From positions 7,580 through 71,579 of the forward strand of contig NZ_CAKPXS010000002.1 of the NCBI RefSeq assembly GCF_934202235.1: a DNA stretch of 64,000 nucleotides, given 5' to 3'. The notes under the pieces were generated by a model. It had not been told where the DNA came from and ran no database searches. It worked only from the letters and a program-made list of their open reading frames with translations. Below, piece by piece: positions 43,193 to 52,359 of the stretch. A program made the translations under genes and the position numbers. The stretch is from an uncultured Limosilactobacillus sp. Lineage in GTDB: Bacteria; Bacillota; Bacilli; Lactobacillales; Lactobacillaceae. The stretch's first letter is position 1, and every line of letters begins with the position of its first letter.

Positions 43193-44595
43193 TCGACTTA
43201 AAACTGCAAGAACTAACATTTGAATATGATGGACGCCAACTCTTTGATAAGCTCAATTTTCAACTGGAGCCGGGAACATTTGGCTTGTTGACTGGGCCAT
43301 CGGGTTGCGGTAAATCGACCCTCCTGAAATTGTTGGCCGGGCTATTGCCACAGTATGGGGGGACGATTACGAGCGGACAAGCCACTTTAAACGGCCTGCC
43401 GGTTGGCGAAATAGTGCCCTTTCAACGGGCTAAAAAGGTGGCAATGCTTTTTCAGCACCCCAGTCGGCAGTTTGCAATGAAGACGGTCCAAGAACAGGTG
43501 TCATTTGCCCTGGCTAATCTTCAGCTAGCACCGCCAGTCTTGAAAAAGCGGGTGAGGCAGACACTGGACTGGTTAGGAATTGCTCGCTTCGCCAATCGCC
43601 AGGTTCACACCTTGTCGGGTGGCGAACAGCAGCGGGCTGCCCTGGCCTGCGTCCTGGCGATGGATAGTGATGTCATCTTACTAGATGAGCCCTTTGCTAA
43701 CGTGGACACAGCTGGTCGGCAACAATTGCTAGCCGACCTTCAACGACTGCAAAGCGAACGGGGAAAGACCATCTTGCTAGCAGACCACGATTTAAATGGT
43801 TATCGTGGGGTTGCCGATCGTTGGTACCAGCTGTCGACTCAGCATCAGCTCAGTACGAAGTCGGTTGACGAGTTACCAGTGTCCACCCCCGTGGTAGCGG
43901 TAAAACACCAGCGGTTGCAGGCCGCTCGGTTGGCTGCTCGTCATTTACGGGTAGCGGTGGGGCAGCGCCTGTTAATTGATGACGGGCAGCTAGCGATTCC
44001 ACAGGGACAACTTGGCTTGTTATCCGGGGACAACGGTGCCGGTAAGTCGACCCTTTTTGCCACCTTAAGCCGCCAGCATGACTACGGTGGGCAGTTGTTG
44101 TTCGACCAGCAGCCAGCCACGCGACTAGCGCTGAAAAAGTGGGCGTTAACCGTCGGGTGGGTCTTCCAAAATAGTGCTGACCAGTTTATTGCCATTAAGG
44201 CGGCAGACGAACTCGCTGCGTCGCGGACCCACAGCTGCCGACCACAATATTGGACTTCCCAGCGTTGCACCCAAGCAGTCCGCCGGCTCGGCATTACTGA
44301 TTGTTTAGACCGGGTCAGTTACCAGTTGTCCGGCGGCCAGCAAAAAAAGTTACAAATTTTAAGTATGGTGGTGATGGCCCAACCGGTGATGTTATTAGAT
44401 GAGCCGTTTGCCGGGTTGGATTCCCAGTCATTGCGGGCAGTCATGCAACTACTCAAGCAAGTAGCAACTGACTTGCAGGTGGGGATGCTCATTATTTCTC
44501 ACCAGCGTGAGGGGGTTGTCGACTGGCTGGATTATGAAATTCGGTTAGCCAACCACCACTTAACGTTACTGGAAGGGGATGACTACCATGCATAA
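43189..44595 (+). CDS. ykoD: YkoD-like double ATPase of the thiamine ECF-type transporter
   Basis: 468 residues, two fused ABC domains. First: GPSGCGKSTLLKLLAG, signature LSGGEQQRAALA, Walker B VILLDEPFANVD. Second: GDNGAGKSTLFATLS, LSGGQQKKLQIL, VMLLDEPFAGLD. Fusion of both ATPases is normal for YkoD. A four-base overlap links it to ykoE, and it overlaps ykoC at its end, so the three are made together. Confidence 0.93.
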   Translation: MIDLKLQELTFEYDGRQLFDKLNFQLEPGTFGLLTGPSGCGKSTLLKLLAGLLPQYGGTITSGQATLNGLPVGEIVPFQRAKKVAMLFQHPSRQFAMKTVQEQVSFALANLQLAPPVLKKRVRQTLDWLGIARFANRQVHTLSGGEQQRAALACVLAMDSDVILLDEPFANVDTAGRQQLLADLQRLQSERGKTILLADHDLNGYRGVADRWYQLSTQHQLSTKSVDELPVSTPVVAVKHQRLQAARLAARHLRVAVGQRLLIDDGQLAIPQGQLGLLSGDNGAGKSTLFATLSRQHDYGGQLLFDQQPATRLALKKWALTVGWVFQNSADQFIAIKAADELAASRTHSCRPQYWTSQRCTQAVRRLGITDCLDRVSYQLSGGQQKKLQILSMVVMAQPVMLLDEPFAGLDSQSLRAVMQLLKQVATDLQVGMLIISHQREGVVDWLDYEIRLANHHLTLLEGDDYHA

Positions 44596-45265
44596 GAGCC
44601 GCGGGCTTAACCCGACGACGCTAGTGTTGCTGATCATTAGTATCGGTCTTTGCACTAGCTTTATCCGTTCGGTCACCATGAACGTGGCAGTCATCATTTG
44701 TTCATTAGCCTACCTCGTGCTACAACGGGCTTCGTTCAGAAAAACTGCACTCATCCTGTTGATTGCTTTACCATTAGCAATGGGTAGCTGGCTTTCGTTT
44801 TACTTTTTTGGAACTGGCGACCGCTGGCATGTGGCCTGGATTTACGGTTCCCGGGTTTTTGCCTACCTCACCTTAGCTCTGACCTTGACGTTAACGGCGT
44901 CAGCAAAAATGATTCTTTTCAGTCTGCATGAGCACCTGAGGTTGTCTAATACCTTTGTTTACGGTGTCCTTGCCGCCCTCAACATGTTTCACCGCTTAAG
45001 AAGTGCTTTTCAGCAGGTCCGTTATTCGGCCATGTTGCGGGGGCGGGCTTATCATTTCTGGCAACCCCGCTTTTATCTACGGTTGATTATTATCGCGCTC
45101 AACTGGTCTGGTGACCTGGCGATGGCGATGACTTCGCAGGGCTTTACTGAGGGGGCCGACCGGACAGAACTAACCCGCGAATCCTTGCCATGGTGGCAAT
45201 TGTTGCTGGTCGTGATGTTGTTGGGAGCTTATCTTGGAGTAGCATTGGGTACCCATCCCTGGTAG
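44588..45265 (+). CDS. ykoC: YkoC-like T component (transmembrane coupling subunit)
   Basis: 225 residues, about 5 TM helices. The EcfT-type cytoplasmic coupling helices are visible as QQVRYSAMLRGRAYHF and MAMTSQGFTEGADR (AxxxRG-like motifs). ATG 44588 is preferred over ATG 44579 because GGAAGGGG then sits nine bases upstream. It overlaps ykoD. It joins the S component to the ATPase. Confidence 0.9.
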   Translation: MHKSRGLNPTTLVLLIISIGLCTSFIRSVTMNVAVIICSLAYLVLQRASFRKTALILLIALPLAMGSWLSFYFFGTGDRWHVAWIYGSRVFAYLTLALTLTLTASAKMILFSLHEHLRLSNTFVYGVLAALNMFHRLRSAFQQVRYSAMLRGRAYHFWQPRFYLRLIIIALNWSGDLAMAMTSQGFTEGADRTELTRESLPWWQLLLVVMLLGAYLGVALGTHPW

Positions 45266-45279
45266 TTAGAAAAAAATAG

Positions 45280-45307
45280 TTGCCTTTTGGCAAAAATTGT
45301 GTAGAAT
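45280..45307 (+). promoter_or_regulatory. Promoter of the asnA T-box transcript
   Basis: -35 TTGCCT (45280-45285), 16-base spacer, -10 TAGAAT (45302-45307). Confidence 0.55.
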
Positions 45308-45324
45308 ATTAGATAACATTAAAA

Positions 45325-45571
45325 GACGATGAGAAAGACAAACGAGGATGTTGAACCTGCAGTGAAGCGGTGGTAGTGAGAAACCGCGAGGTCACCAGCA
45401 TCGGACTAACACTTTCTTGCCGCTGATCTGAACTTCAGTAGGGTTGGCCGTGACCGGCACGTTACCACCGGAAAGCATGTTTGTGCTGAAATGAAGTGGC
45501 TTGCTTAATCGGCAGGCAACTAGGGTGGTACCGCGAAGTCTTTCGTCCCTTGTTGGGCGGAAGACTTTTTT
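45325..45571 (+). promoter_or_regulatory. T-box riboswitch, asparagine (AAC specifier)
   Basis: The T-box sequence AGGGTGGTACCGCG is at 45522-45535. Stem I runs from GAGAAAG (about 45330) to CTTTCTT (about 45412). The specifier codon AAC followed by A is at 45408-45410. The terminator AAGTCTTTCGTCCC / GGGCGGAAGACTT lies at 45536-45567 with a T tract. Uncharged tRNA-Asn would favour the antiterminator and switch on asnA. Confidence 0.93.
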
Positions 45572-45633
45572 GTTTGCCGCCCCGTTGCTGAACAAGCCGC
45601 AGATGCGGTGGTTTGATTAAAGGAGATCTTATT

Positions 45634-46644
45634 ATGAGTCTGATTTTGCCAACTGATTATGACCCTCAACTATCTGTTCGTGAAACGGAACATGCCATTC
45701 GCTTTATCCGGGAGACTTTCCAGGATGAAATCGGCAAGGAACTGAACCTGCAACGGATGTCGGCACCAATGTTTGTCGAAAAGGGAACGGGGCTTAACGA
45801 CAACTTGAACGGTGTTGAGCGGCCAGTGTCCTTTGATGCCAAGTCACTGCCAGGAGAAACCATTGAAATTGTTCACTCCCTTGCTAAGTGGAAACGGTTT
45901 GCCCTGAAGAAGTACGGTTTTAAGATGTACGAGGGGCTTTACACTAACATGAACGCGATTCGTCGTGACGAAGACGTGGACAACTTCCACTCCATCTATG
46001 TTGACCAGTGGGACTGGGAAAAAGTCATTGCCAAGGAAGAACGGACGGAAGAAACGCTCCACAAGGTTGTGCGGCAGATCTTTAAGGTCATCAAGCACCT
46101 GGAAGATGAGGTGTGGTACAAGTACCCACAAGCGGTTTACCACCTGCCAGATGACATTCACTTTGTGACGACCCAGGAACTAGAAGATGAGTTCCCGGAC
46201 CTAACGCCAATGGAACGGGAAGAAAAGGCTTGTCGAAAGTGGGGCTGTATCTTTGTTGAAAAGATCGGTGGTCCGCTGAAGTTAAGCGGCAAGCCACACG
46301 ACGGGCGGGCACCTGACTACGATGACTGGTCACTTAACGGTGACATCGTCTTCTGGTATGAGCCACTGCAGACCCGCCTCGAGATTTCCAGCATGGGGAT
46401 CCGGGTGGATGAAGATGCTATGCGGCGCCAACTTAAGGCAGCCGGGTGTGAAGACCGGGCCAAGCTGCCGTTCCATCGTGAATTATTAGCCGGCAAGTTG
46501 CCATATACGATTGGTGGCGGGATTGGTCAATCACGGCTGTGCATGCTGTTATTGGGGAAGGCCCACGTTGGCGAAGTTCAAGCAAGTGTTTGGCCGGCAG
46601 AGATGGTTAAGCAATGTGAAGCTCACCACATTCACTTGCTGTAA
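45634..46644 (+). CDS. asnA: Aspartate-ammonia ligase (asparagine synthetase A)
   Basis: 336 residues, standard AsnA length. The class II aminoacyl-tRNA-synthetase-like core shows as [26 protein letters not shown] near the N-terminus, [11 protein letters not shown], and the motif 3-like [14 protein letters not shown] at the C-terminus. It makes asparagine from aspartate, ammonia and ATP (giving AMP). AAAGGAGA precedes ATG 45634. The Asn T-box upstream confirms the role. Confidence 0.97.
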   Translation: MSLILPTDYDPQLSVRETEHAIRFIRETFQDEIGKELNLQRMSAPMFVEKGTGLNDNLNGVERPVSFDAKSLPGETIEIVHSLAKWKRFALKKYGFKMYEGLYTNMNAIRRDEDVDNFHSIYVDQWDWEKVIAKEERTEETLHKVVRQIFKVIKHLEDEVWYKYPQAVYHLPDDIHFVTTQELEDEFPDLTPMEREEKACRKWGCIFVEKIGGPLKLSGKPHDGRAPDYDDWSLNGDIVFWYEPLQTRLEISSMGIRVDEDAMRRQLKAAGCEDRAKLPFHRELLAGKLPYTIGGGIGQSRLCMLLLGKAHVGEVQASVWPAEMVKQCEAHHIHLL

Positions 46645-46688
46645 AGCGGTCGAGAATGAATCATTTCTCATCATTTGCTCATTTTTCA

Positions 46689-46718
46689 TTGACCAAAGTG
46701 CCAGAATACTAGTATAAT
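46689..46718 (+). promoter_or_regulatory. Promoter of dtpT
   Basis: -35 TTGACC (46689-46694), 18-base spacer, perfect -10 TATAAT (46713-46718). Confidence 0.75.
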
Positions 46719-46749
46719 TATATGTATTGATTTTCAATTGAGTACGACT

Positions 46750-46800
46750 TAGCGGCCTAGCGGCAACCCGCCATTGAGCGGGAAGTAGCTCACCCCGCTA
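46750..46800 (+). promoter_or_regulatory. Structured dtpT leader with two competing TAGCGG segments
   Basis: TAGCGG occurs twice (46750-46755 and 46758-46763), and either copy can pair with CCGCTA (46795-46800) just before the GGAGG site. An inner hairpin CCCGC/GCGGG lies at 46767-46782. It does not match a riboswitch class I know; a regulatory role is inference. Confidence 0.35.
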
Positions 46801-46819
46801 TTAGTTTGGAGGATTTATT

Positions 46820-48322
46820 TTGGCTAATAAACAGAAGAATTTGGATACAGCATTCTTCGGTCAGCCCCGTGGATTATCGACGCTGTTCTTCACCGAAATG
46901 TGGGAACGGTTCAGTTACTACGGGATGCGTGCCATTCTGCTGTTCTACATGTACTACGCCGTTACCAAGGGTGGTTTGGGGATGGACCAGGCTACCGCTG
47001 CTTCGGTCATGTCTATTTACGGATCGATGGTCTTCTTATCAGGGGTTGTCGGTGGTTGGCTTTCCGACCGTGTGTGGGGGAGTCGTAAGACAGTCTTTTA
47101 CGGTGGTGTCTTGATTATGTTTGGGCACATTGCCCTGTCACTGCCGTTTGGGATTCCGGCGCTTTATATCTCAATTGCCCTCATCGTCTGCGGGACCGGT
47201 TTATTGAAGCCAAACGTTTCGTCAATGGTCGGGGACCTCTATAGTGAGGAAGACCCGCGCCGGGACTCCGGGTTCAGTATGTTCGTCTTTGGTGTTAACC
47301 TGGGGGCCGCAGTTGCTCCGTGGGCTGTGCCGTGGGCTGCCAACGGTTTTGGGGTTCACATGTTTGGTTCGACGATGAACTTCCACGCTGGTTTCTCGCT
47401 GGCCGCTATCGGAATGTTCTTCGGTCTGCTCCAGTACACGATTGATGGTCGTCATTACCTGAGTAAAAACAGTCTGTATCCACAAGACCCGATTGATAAG
47501 GAATCGCTTCACCGGATTACGGTCTGGACGATTGTGGGGGTAGTTGCCGTGGCAATTATCCTGGCCTTAATGGCTGTGATGGGTCAACTGAACGTCAACA
47601 GCGTGATCATGATTATCACGATTGTTGCCATTGCGTTACCGATTATCTACTTTGTCATGATGCTTAATTCTAAGAAGGTCACGAAGGTCGAACACCACCG
47701 GGTCCTGGCTTACATTCCGCTGTTTCTTGCAGCCGCTATCTTCTGGGGAATTGAAGAATCTGGTTCTGTTGTGCTGGCCCTCTTTGCCCAGGACCGGACA
47801 ATCTTGCACATTGGTAGCTGGCACTTTGCCGCTGCGAACTTCCAGACTTTGAACCCGTTGTTCATCATGATCTTAACGCCAATCTTTGTTTGGCTGTGGG
47901 ATCACTGGAAAAACCAGCCGACGTCGCCAACCAAGTTTGCTTACGGGTTGGTCTTTGCCGGGATTTCATACGCCTGGATGGCTTTGCCGGGTATTATTCA
48001 CGGAACCACTAGTGGCCGGGTTAGCCCATTCTGGCTGGTTGGTTCATGGTTCCTGTGTGAAATTGGTGAAATGTTGATCTCACCAATTGGGTTGTCAGTT
48101 ACTACTAAGCTGGCACCAAAGGCCTTTAAGTCACAAATGCTGAGTATGTGGTTCCTAGCCGATGCCGCTGGGCAAGCGGTCAACGCCCAAATCGTCCGCC
48201 TGTACACACCACACACTGAAATTCAATATTTCTTAGCGATCGGTGCCGTTTCGGTTGTCTTCGGGATTCTTCTTCTCTTCTTGTCGAAGCACATCAGTGC
48301 CCAGATGGAAGGGGTCAACTAG
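46820..48322 (+). CDS. dtpT: Proton-dependent di-/tripeptide transporter (POT family)
   Basis: 500 residues, 14 TM helices, TTG start with GGAGG upstream. POT signatures are clear: the ExxER-type TEMWERFSYYGMRAIL in TM1 and GTGLLKPNVSSMVGDLY plus FSMFVFGVNLGA further on. It imports small peptides with protons, a main amino-acid source for lactobacilli. A structured leader precedes it. Single gene with its own promoter and terminator. Confidence 0.95.
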   Translation: MANKQKNLDTAFFGQPRGLSTLFFTEMWERFSYYGMRAILLFYMYYAVTKGGLGMDQATAASVMSIYGSMVFLSGVVGGWLSDRVWGSRKTVFYGGVLIMFGHIALSLPFGIPALYISIALIVCGTGLLKPNVSSMVGDLYSEEDPRRDSGFSMFVFGVNLGAAVAPWAVPWAANGFGVHMFGSTMNFHAGFSLAAIGMFFGLLQYTIDGRHYLSKNSLYPQDPIDKESLHRITVWTIVGVVAVAIILALMAVMGQLNVNSVIMIITIVAIALPIIYFVMMLNSKKVTKVEHHRVLAYIPLFLAAAIFWGIEESGSVVLALFAQDRTILHIGSWHFAAANFQTLNPLFIMILTPIFVWLWDHWKNQPTSPTKFAYGLVFAGISYAWMALPGIIHGTTSGRVSPFWLVGSWFLCEIGEMLISPIGLSVTTKLAPKAFKSQMLSMWFLADAAGQAVNAQIVRLYTPHTEIQYFLAIGAVSVVFGILLLFLSKHISAQMEGVN

Positions 48323-48348
48323 GACCGTCTAGAGCTAAGAGCCTTAAT

Positions 48349-48376
48349 AAGGAGTCGGGGGACCGGCTCCTTTTTC
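48349..48376 (+). terminator. Terminator after dtpT
   Basis: AAGGAG.C (48349 on) pairs with G.CTCCTT (to 48372) around a G-rich loop, followed by TTTTT. Confidence 0.75.
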
Positions 48377-48473
48377 TGTCTCAAAAGAAAAATAAAAAAA
48401 TTGAGAAAAAGTGTTGCATTCGTAAAATAAATTAGTTAAAATAACATTCGTTGGTTGTCAGATGACACCTTTT

Positions 48474-48556
48474 GGAGGGGTAGCGAAGTCTGGCTAAACG
48501 CGGCGGACTGTAAATCCGCTCCTTCGGGTTCGGTGGTTCGAATCCACTCCCCTCCA
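48474..48556 (+). tRNA. tRNA-Tyr (GTA)
   Basis: Class II tRNA with acceptor GGAGGGG/CCCCTCC and discriminator A. The anticodon loop CTGTAAA carries GTA, a long variable arm contains TCCTTCGGGT, and the T arm is GGTTCGAATCC. No CCA is encoded. Confidence 0.97.
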
Positions 48557-48565
48557 TTCTATTAT

Positions 48566-48637
48566 TGGGCTATAGCCAAGTGGTAAGGCAACGGTTTTTG
48601 GTACCGTCATGCGCTGGTTCGAACCCAGCTAGCCCAA
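48566..48637 (+). tRNA. tRNA-Gln (TTG)
   Basis: Acceptor TGGGCTA/TAGCCCA, D arm AGCCAAGTGGTAAGGCA, anticodon TTG in loop TTTTGGT and T arm GGTTCGAACCC; 72 bases. It follows tRNA-Tyr by nine bases and is probably cotranscribed. Confidence 0.96.
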
Positions 48638-48644
48638 CTGACTA

Positions 48645-48673
48645 AGCAGCTGTCGTTGACAGCTGCTTTTTTA
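48645..48673 (+). terminator. Terminator after the tRNA pair
   Basis: Perfect 10-bp arms AGCAGCTGTC and GACAGCTGCT with loop GTT, followed by TTTTTT. Confidence 0.95.
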
Positions 48674-48705
48674 TTGCGGCCATGAGTGGATAAGGGGGAA
48701 GGACC

Positions 48706-49350
48706 ATGCCGAAACAGGGACGGTTCGCTGCAGCTAAGCGGGTCAAGCAACTGAATAACTTTCGCCAAAAACACCAGCACCATGAGTCACGGGTCATCGA
48801 TAACGACCAACTCGTTGACTTCCTGCTCGTGCGTTTTGCCCTGACGACCAAGAAACGGTTGCCAGCGGACGGTCGCGAAAGTTTGCAACGTTTTTTGCAG
48901 GAAATGGTTCCCCGATTGGCGACTAATGGCGGGAACGTTGGCCAAACGATCGAGGACCTCTTACCGCTTTTGCGCACGCGGGTTCCCTGGCAGTTTTTCT
49001 GGCAGGTTAGTGACCAGTGGGCCCTTTTCCAGCATTTTCTCCAGCGGGAAGTCCCAGCGGTTCCCCTCGAGGAGCGTTTACTAATTGTCAACCCACTAAC
49101 ACCGCGGGAGTTTAACGTGCGGCTGGCGGCTTCTTTGGCTGGGCAACTGGTCTCCCTAACGACTTTACGGACTAAGTTGCCAGCGAAAATGAAACAGGCA
49201 ATGGTTATTAAGATGAGAGCAGCTATTTTTGACGGGACCACCTTTGACTGGGAAAAAGTGCGAACTTTATGGCGACCGTTTCCCTTTGATATTGATTCAG
49301 CACCAGACGAAAAAACTCGGCAATGGCTACTAGCATTGTTGGCTGAATAA
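48706..49350 (+). CDS. Uncharacterised cytosolic protein
   Basis: 214 residues, start ATG seven bases after GGGGGAAGG. Basic N-terminus (PKQGRFAAAKRVKQLNNFRQKH) and a mainly helical body without TM segments or recognised catalytic motif. Its own terminator follows. I do not recognise the family; the composition would suit a nucleic-acid- or ribosome-associated protein, but that is a guess. Confidence 0.65.
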   Translation: MPKQGRFAAAKRVKQLNNFRQKHQHHESRVIDNDQLVDFLLVRFALTTKKRLPADGRESLQRFLQEMVPRLATNGGNVGQTIEDLLPLLRTRVPWQFFWQVSDQWALFQHFLQREVPAVPLEERLLIVNPLTPREFNVRLAASLAGQLVSLTTLRTKLPAKMKQAMVIKMRAAIFDGTTFDWEKVRTLWRPFPFDIDSAPDEKTRQWLLALLAE

Positions 49351-49397
49351 GAGTATATTAAGAAAAGCAGTAAGAGAATACGTTAAAAGTATCGGAC

Positions 49398-49434
49398 CGG
49401 GCTGTGGTGGAGCAATCACCACGCCCGTTTTTTA
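49398..49434 (+). terminator. Terminator
   Basis: CGGGC.GTGGTG (49398 on) pairs with CACCAC.GCCCG (to 49427), followed by TTTTTT. Confidence 0.9.
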
Positions 49435-49450
49435 TTCAAGGAGTGATTAA

Positions 49451-50857
49451 ATGACGACTCAAAAGTCAATGGCTAAGACGTACACCGCCATTTTTTCGGT
49501 GGCTCTGATGACCTTCCTGGGGGTGCTCAACGAAACATCCATGAACGTAACTTATCCGGAACTATCGCGGACTTTTGGTATTTCGCTGGACATTATCCAG
49601 TGGATTACCGCTGGTTACCTGTTAATGGTGACGATTGTAATGGGGACGACGGCCTACTTGTTGCGGCAGTATCCCGCTAAGCGGATTCACTTATTTTGTG
49701 TTACTGCCTTTATCGTTGGTGACGTGGTGGCAGCAACGGCGACTAACTTTGGCCTCTTGCTAGGGGGCCGGCTGATTCAAGCAGTCGCTACCGGCCTGGC
49801 AACCCCGACGATGTTCTTCCTGATTTTCACGGCCATTCCCCGCCACCAATTGGCAACGATGACCGGGATCGGGGCAATGGTGATTTCCCTGGCGCCGGCC
49901 CTGGGACCGACGTACGGTGGGGCGGTTGCCGGTGCCTGTTCGTGGCGGATGATTTTTTGGATTCTGCTCCCCATTGCCCTCATTAGCTTGGTAGCCGGGC
50001 AGTGGAGTATCAGTAACCAGCCAGCCGGGAATAACAAGCCGTTCAGCTTTGCCAGTTTGATGCTCCTAGCACTAGCATTGGTGGGCATTGTTTACGCGGT
50101 CTCCACAATTGGTAATGGTTTTAATAGATGGTTCTGCCTCTACTTATTGGCGGGCTTCGTCTTCTTTGGAGCCTTTATTTACACTAACGGGCACGGTGAG
50201 TCGCAGCTGCTGGGCTTAGAAATCCTCAAGCTGACCACCGTCCGTCTGTCGACAGTTACCTACTTCCTGTTACAGTTTATCAACATTGGGATTTCGCTGG
50301 TCATTCCGGTCTACTGCCAGTATGTCCTGCACAGCAGTGCACTGGTGGCGGGATTGGTCTTACTTCCCGGGTCAATTGCCGGGGCTGTTACCTCACCGCT
50401 GATGGGCCGGGTGGCTGACCAGTACGGTTATGGTAAGCCGGTTGTCGGTGGTGGTGTCCTCCTGGTGATCGGTACTGGTTTATACGCTGTTTTTCAGTCA
50501 CGGCTAACCCCAATGATGATGATGTGGTTCTTTGTGTTCACCCGGATCGGTTTTAATTCTGCATTTTCGACAACCATGGCCAACGCCACGACGCTCGTGA
50601 CACCACGGCAGGCCGCAGACGTTAATTCACTCTTTAACATGGTTCAGCAGTTTGCGGGTTCACTCGGGGTGGTTTTGCTGACTGCCTTAATGGCCCTTTT
50701 TCAGAATACTGGTAAGGGGACCATGGCGGCCCGGACCTTTATTGGTGGCCAGTTAGACTTCTGGTTGCTATTGGGGTTGGCAGTTGCTGTCCTGGTTGCT
50801 ACTGCCACTAATTTCACGATCCAACGGTTGGACCAGCAAACGGGAATGGCAGCTTAG
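49451..50857 (+). CDS. MFS drug transporter, DHA2/EmrB-QacA family
   Basis: 468 residues, 14 predicted TM helices. The start LNETSMNVTYPELSRTFGISLDIIQWITAGYLL is the DHA2 motif D1 region, and SLAPALGPTYGGAVAGACSWRMIFWI is motif C, typical of antiporters. It exports lipophilic drugs by proton antiport; specificity unknown. CAAGGAGTG precedes the ATG. It sits alone between a terminator and the next promoter. Confidence 0.92.
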   Translation: MTTQKSMAKTYTAIFSVALMTFLGVLNETSMNVTYPELSRTFGISLDIIQWITAGYLLMVTIVMGTTAYLLRQYPAKRIHLFCVTAFIVGDVVAATATNFGLLLGGRLIQAVATGLATPTMFFLIFTAIPRHQLATMTGIGAMVISLAPALGPTYGGAVAGACSWRMIFWILLPIALISLVAGQWSISNQPAGNNKPFSFASLMLLALALVGIVYAVSTIGNGFNRWFCLYLLAGFVFFGAFIYTNGHGESQLLGLEILKLTTVRLSTVTYFLLQFINIGISLVIPVYCQYVLHSSALVAGLVLLPGSIAGAVTSPLMGRVADQYGYGKPVVGGGVLLVIGTGLYAVFQSRLTPMMMMWFFVFTRIGFNSAFSTTMANATTLVTPRQAADVNSLFNMVQQFAGSLGVVLLTALMALFQNTGKGTMAARTFIGGQLDFWLLLGLAVAVLVATATNFTIQRLDQQTGMAA

Positions 50858-50874
50858 ACTGTGGTGGCGCTTTA

Positions 50875-50903
50875 TTGCGTCCCACTGGTTCCTCAGTTAT
50901 AAT
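50875..50903 (+). promoter_or_regulatory. Promoter of the UPF0340 gene
   Basis: -35 TTGCGT (50875-50880), 17-base spacer, perfect -10 TATAAT (50898-50903). Confidence 0.7.
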
Positions 50904-50937
50904 GAAATTGTGTGAATAAGAAAGGATGTCGACAACA

Positions 50938-51531
50938 ATGGCAGAAGTAATTGACCAAATTGATATGGATCAAGTTAAAAAACAAGTAGCAACTGGGTTG
51001 AACGAGTTGTTGGAGCAGGCACACCTCAATGAAGGCGACCTGGTAGTTCTTGGTCTCAGTACTAGTGAAGTCCATGGCGGCCGAATTGGGAAGGAATCAA
51101 ACGTTGATATTGCCCGCGATATCGTCAAGACGATAGTGGACATTATCCGTCAGCACAAGCTGCACCTGGCTGTTCAGGGCTGTGAACACCTGAACCGGGC
51201 ACTGGTTGTCGAACGCAGTGTTGCTAAGGAACGGGGATTTGAACAAGTTACGGTCTTCCCAGCATTGCATGCTGGTGGTTCCGGCCAGATTGCGGCCTTT
51301 GAAAACTTCCACGACCCAATTGAAGTGGAACACATTACGGCCGAAGCTGGGATGGATATTGGGGATACCTGTGTTGGGATGCACGTCAAGTTCGTCCAGG
51401 TTCCTGTCCGGACCTCGGTGAAGGAAATTGGGCTGGCCCACACTACTTACTTGCGGACGCGGCCGAAGCTCATCGGTGGTGCCCGCGCGAAGTACGAATG
51501 GGATCCCTTTGGTGAAAAGGATCAGAAGTAA
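50938..51531 (+). CDS. UPF0340 / DUF436 family protein (YwlG-like)
   Basis: 197 residues. Characteristic segments are LVVLGLSTSEVHGGRIGKESN, AVQGCEHLNRALVVER, PALHAGGSGQIAAFE and CVGMHVKFVQVPVR. The family is widespread in Firmicutes with a solved alpha/beta fold but no settled function. ATG 50938 is chosen over ATG 50926, which would overlap the AAAGG site. Monocistronic with a clear promoter and terminator. Confidence 0.92.
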   Translation: MAEVIDQIDMDQVKKQVATGLNELLEQAHLNEGDLVVLGLSTSEVHGGRIGKESNVDIARDIVKTIVDIIRQHKLHLAVQGCEHLNRALVVERSVAKERGFEQVTVFPALHAGGSGQIAAFENFHDPIEVEHITAEAGMDIGDTCVGMHVKFVQVPVRTSVKEIGLAHTTYLRTRPKLIGGARAKYEWDPFGEKDQK

Positions 51532-51549
51532 TCAATAAATCACTACTTG

Positions 51550-51580
51550 CCCGTGACACAATTGGCTGTCACGGGTCTTT
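51550..51580 (+). terminator. Terminator
   Basis: CCCGTGACA (51550-51558) pairs with TGTCACGGG (51567-51575), followed by TCTTTC. Confidence 0.8.
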
Positions 51581-51642
51581 CATGACTGATAAAGCATTGG
51601 TTGACGGTTGGCATAATTGCGTGGAGAAGAAGGGATATTGAG

Positions 51643-52356
51643 ATGAAAAAATTTTTTACCGTTTTAGGTGGGATGGGGACACTGGCCACAGAAAGCTACG
51701 TCCGGCTGCTGGATAAACGAACGCCGACGAAGAGTGACCAGGACTACTTAGACTACCTCGTCGTTAATCACGCAACGATTCCTGACCGGACGAGCTGGAT
51801 TTTAGACCACAGCAAGCCGAGCCCCCTGGAACCGCTGCTAGAAGACGTCAAGCAACAGAGCCTCCTCAAGCCTGAATTCTTTGTGTTAATTTGCAATACC
51901 GCTCATTATTCTTACGATGCTTTACAGGCTGCGACTAAAATTCCGATCCTTAACATGTTGCAGGAAACCGTCAAAGCGATTAAAAGCATTCGGCCGACTG
52001 CCAAAAGGGTGGGCCTGTTAGGGACATATGGTACCTTGCGGTCAGGGATCTATGATCATTACATCACGGATGCTGGTTATACCCTGGTAAAGCCAACGGC
52101 AGAACTCCAGGAGCTCACGGAAGACTTGATTTACAATGACATTAAGCAGCGCGGTCAGTCAGACGACGAAAAGTACCACCGGCTTATCAAAAGAATGTCA
52201 GAGGAAATGAACTGTGATATTGTCATCCTCGGTTGTACCGAACTGTCATTTGCCGAAGAGATGTCTCCCGAAAAAGATTACCCGGTTGCTGATTCACAGT
52301 CCATCATCGTTGATCGTTCACTTGAGCTGGGCCTGAAAATGCAGAAGGGAAAGTAA
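51643..52356 (+). CDS. Aspartate/glutamate racemase family protein (aspartate racemase)
   Basis: 237 residues. Both catalytic cysteines are present: FVLICNTAHYSYD and VILGCTELSFAEE. The N-terminus FTVLGGMGTLATESYVRLL matches the RacD-type start. It interconverts L- and D-aspartate without PLP; D-Asp is used in the peptidoglycan crossbridge of many lactobacilli. ATG 51643 follows AGAAGGGA; an earlier in-frame ATG has none. Confidence 0.92.
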   Translation: MKKFFTVLGGMGTLATESYVRLLDKRTPTKSDQDYLDYLVVNHATIPDRTSWILDHSKPSPLEPLLEDVKQQSLLKPEFFVLICNTAHYSYDALQAATKIPILNMLQETVKAIKSIRPTAKRVGLLGTYGTLRSGIYDHYITDAGYTLVKPTAELQELTEDLIYNDIKQRGQSDDEKYHRLIKRMSEEMNCDIVILGCTELSFAEEMSPEKDYPVADSQSIIVDRSLELGLKMQKGK

Positions 52357-52359
52357 CCA

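Noticed and set aside
46740..46812. dtpT leader as a T-box
   Set aside because: No T-box core (AGGGTGGNACCGCG), no specifier stem and no terminator hairpin with T run before the gene.
48474..48705. tRNA-associated integration site
   Set aside because: No integrase, no duplicated tRNA 3' end and no composition shift were seen; an intact terminator follows the tRNA pair.
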